Shown in pieces: positions 62,591 through 64,000 of a stretch of DNA of 64,000 nucleotides. The position numbers were made by a program, and so were the translations under genes. The notes under the pieces are model-generated. The model saw only the letters and a program-made list of their open reading frames with translations, did no database searches and had not been told where the DNA came from. Within the stretch, counting starts at the first letter, position 1. Each line of letters opens with the position of its first letter. The stretch comes from Thomasclavelia spiroformis DSM 1552 (GTDB lineage: Bacteria; Bacillota_I; Bacilli_A; Erysipelotrichales; Coprobacillaceae), in assembly GCF_025149465.1 (NCBI RefSeq), contig NZ_CP102275.1:1426001-1490000 (forward strand), read 5' to 3'.

Positions 62591-63214
62591 CTATTGCTGA
62601 TAGTTTTTGATTTTGTCTGCATATTCTTTTATTAGTTCTTCTGTATAAACTTTTTCTTTTGTTGAATTACGAACTTCATTCCATAAAATTGAAGCAACTT
62701 TCATTTTATTTGAATATATAGAATTTCTTTTATCAGCACAAAAATCTTTAAAAAATTTATTCCACTGACAAGATGAGTTATCATATCTTGCATATTCTTT
62801 TTTACCATAATAAACATCAAGCATATCTTGTATCGTAAAATTTTTATCGTTATTCTTTTTTACCATTCTCCAAGTAGTAGCCATATTAGCATTAAATTTA
62901 AAATTAGTTATATTTGTCAACTTTGAAAAATATTCTCTAAATTTTTGATTGAAACAAAAATCACATTCTAATAATTTAGAATCTAAACTTATAGAAGAAT
63001 CTTTAACTTTACTTGCTTTATATTTTTTATCTTTGATTATATTTCCATTAAAATATTGTTCAATATAATAATTAATATCTTGTTTTGTGCCATTACTAGC
63101 AACACCTAAACTTTTACATATCTTTTTTAATTCATCTCGATACCAATAATATTTTATAAATTCATTATATGATTCAATTTTATTAAAATCAGGTCGTTCA
63201 TTCATTACTATCAT
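62591..63214 (-). CDS. SAP-domain protein (DUF6434-like C-terminus)
   Basis: 207 residues; the start is MIVMNERPDF, where the ATG four codons in is equally possible. Residues ~12-55 (YNEFIKYYWYRDELKKICKSLGVASNGTKQDINYYIEQYFNG) are a SAP-like helix-extension-helix nucleic-acid-binding motif. The C-terminal half (LECDFCFNQKFREYFSKLTNITNFKFNANMATTWRMVKKNNDKNFTIQDMLDVYYGKK...CQWNKFFKDFCADKR) resembles DUF6434. Function is unknown; such proteins occur scattered in gut Firmicutes. Confidence 0.75.
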   Translation of the reverse strand: MIVMNERPDFNKIESYNEFIKYYWYRDELKKICKSLGVASNGTKQDINYYIEQYFNGNIIKDKKYKASKVKDSSISLDSKLLECDFCFNQKFREYFSKLTNITNFKFNANMATTWRMVKKNNDKNFTIQDMLDVYYGKKEYARYDNSSCQWNKFFKDFCADKRNSIYSNKMKVASILWNEVRNSTKEKVYTEELIKEYADKIKNYQQ

Positions 63215-63288
63215 CCTTATTAAAATTTTAATCTATATCTTTATTTTATTAAAAATAAAAATAATTTTATATTTTCATAACTATCAAT

Positions 63289-63849
63289 TTACCAAAGCTG
63301 ATTTTCTTTTAATTCGAAAATAATATCTGTATTTTCAAAATCTTTTCTATGCTGTTTACTTTTATGAGAAATAAACATTATCATAGTTACAAGATTTAAA
63401 TCATCACTACGAAATGGTTTGTTTGTTGTTCCACCTATAAAACAAGCGCCTGGAATTACTTGCCATCCCAGTCTTGTATAAAAAGAAACTTTTTCTTTAG
63501 TACAAGTAAAAATACTAATATCAGCTTGTTGTAAAATAATAAATTCTATCGCTTTTTTGATTATTTGAGATGCTAAACCTCTTTTTTGATAATGAGGATG
63601 GGTTACAACTTCACTCAATCCACATGCTAAATATTTCTCTTCTTTATGATATAAAATAGTTTTTCTTATTCCAACATGACAAATCGCAATATCATTTTCT
63701 ATCAAAATAAATGAAGTTAAATACGTGTTTAATCCTGATGGAAAAATATTGTTTTCTTTATCTTGAGGCCACGCAGTATTTTCTAGAGCAATAATTTTAT
63801 CTACAATTTTTTTATCATTATTTTCTTGTATGTACTGTATCAATTCCAT
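63289..63849 (-). CDS. GNAT-family N-acetyltransferase
   Basis: 186 residues: the acetyl-CoA-binding motif A is GLSEVVTHPHYQKRGLASQIIKKAIEFI and motif B is ADISIFTCTKEKVSFYTRLGWQVIPGACF. The overall layout, with the GLSEVVTHP strand, resembles AAC(2')-type and Eis-type GNAT enzymes, but substrate is not predictable. It has its own weak promoter region upstream to the window edge, where nothing else is seen. Confidence 0.88.
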   Translation of the reverse strand: MELIQYIQENNDKKIVDKIIALENTAWPQDKENNIFPSGLNTYLTSFILIENDIAICHVGIRKTILYHKEEKYLACGLSEVVTHPHYQKRGLASQIIKKAIEFIILQQADISIFTCTKEKVSFYTRLGWQVIPGACFIGGTTNKPFRSDDLNLVTMIMFISHKSKQHRKDFENTDIIFELKENQLW

Positions 63850-64000
63850 ATCTTTTCCTCTTTTAATATTTGTTATATTTATTGTAACACAATTTTATCA
63901 ATACCTATTATTTAAAATACTTCCCTATCTTAAAAAAAATCATGCATAATACACAGCTTATTATAACTTATAATATCTTCATTTTTTATATTCAGTATTA

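Noticed and set aside
1-64000. tRNA or rRNA genes
   Set aside because: I saw no convincing cloverleaf with a GTTCRA arm and no rRNA-like GC-rich block. A covariance scan would be needed to exclude a divergent tRNA.

Overview
The window is very AT-rich DNA with Firmicutes-type ribosome-binding sites, short intergenic gaps and T-tailed terminators. Gene families and order (T-box leader, mltG-trmR-trhP-trhP-greA cluster, FeoA/FeoB with Cys-rich partners, CoA-disulfide reductase fusion) fit a gut Erysipelotrichia-type firmicute such as a Thomasclavelia/Clostridium ramosum relative. The assignment is by family resemblance only.

Region 1 (1-2300) holds two nested IS3-family elements, the first running off the left edge and cutting into the second. 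Region 2 (2300-14800) is chromosomal housekeeping: a ferrous-iron operon (two FeoA, FeoB, small Cys-rich membrane proteins, an HMA protein), an ABC exporter-like pair, a RibD/DHFR-like reductase, phosphofructokinase, a VTT membrane protein, a Crp/Fnr regulator and a four-module CoA-disulfide-reductase/rhodanese/TusA/DsrE protein. Region 3 (14950-17200) is an islet that looks less AT-rich: transposase remnant, MTA/SAH nucleosidase, GNAT enzyme. Region 4 (17200-34150) contains Maf, PNPase, a DtxR-type regulator divergent from a ZIP transporter, a T-box-controlled ABC importer that I read as phenylalanine-responsive, GreA, the tRNA-U34 hydroxylation/methylation cluster, MltG and a surface DUF218 protein.

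Region 5 (34150-60600) is a long leftward polysaccharide locus. It has nucleotide-sugar genes (CapE/CapF/CapG for UDP-L-FucNAc, UDP-glucose dehydrogenase, UDP-glucuronate epimerase), glycosyltransferases, flippase, polymerase, an initiating phosphoglycosyl transferase, and a DegT/ATP-grasp/NeuD set suggesting an acylated amino sugar. Several genes are broken or switchable: capF is split by an IS3 element with a 3-bp duplication, one glycosyltransferase is out of frame at an A8 tract, another has a stop codon, and an IS110 element sits inside. A VapD-type toxin module lies between capF and capG.

The most interesting part is the head of this locus (58290-60582). Two overlapping LoaP/NusG-like antiterminator genes are followed by an RNA hairpin and a strong terminator before the capsule genes. 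Upstream lies a tyrosine recombinase gene bracketed by an 18-bp inverted repeat. An extended -10 promoter lies just inside the far repeat and points away from the capsule operon, into a terminator. Inversion would place it directly in front of the loaP genes. This looks like a self-encoded invertible-promoter switch feeding a processive-antitermination capsule operon, parallel to the Bacteroides upxY loci.

Region 6 (60600-64000) has a flavodoxin, a decayed GNAT pseudogene, DUF5710 and SAP-domain proteins, and a GNAT enzyme.
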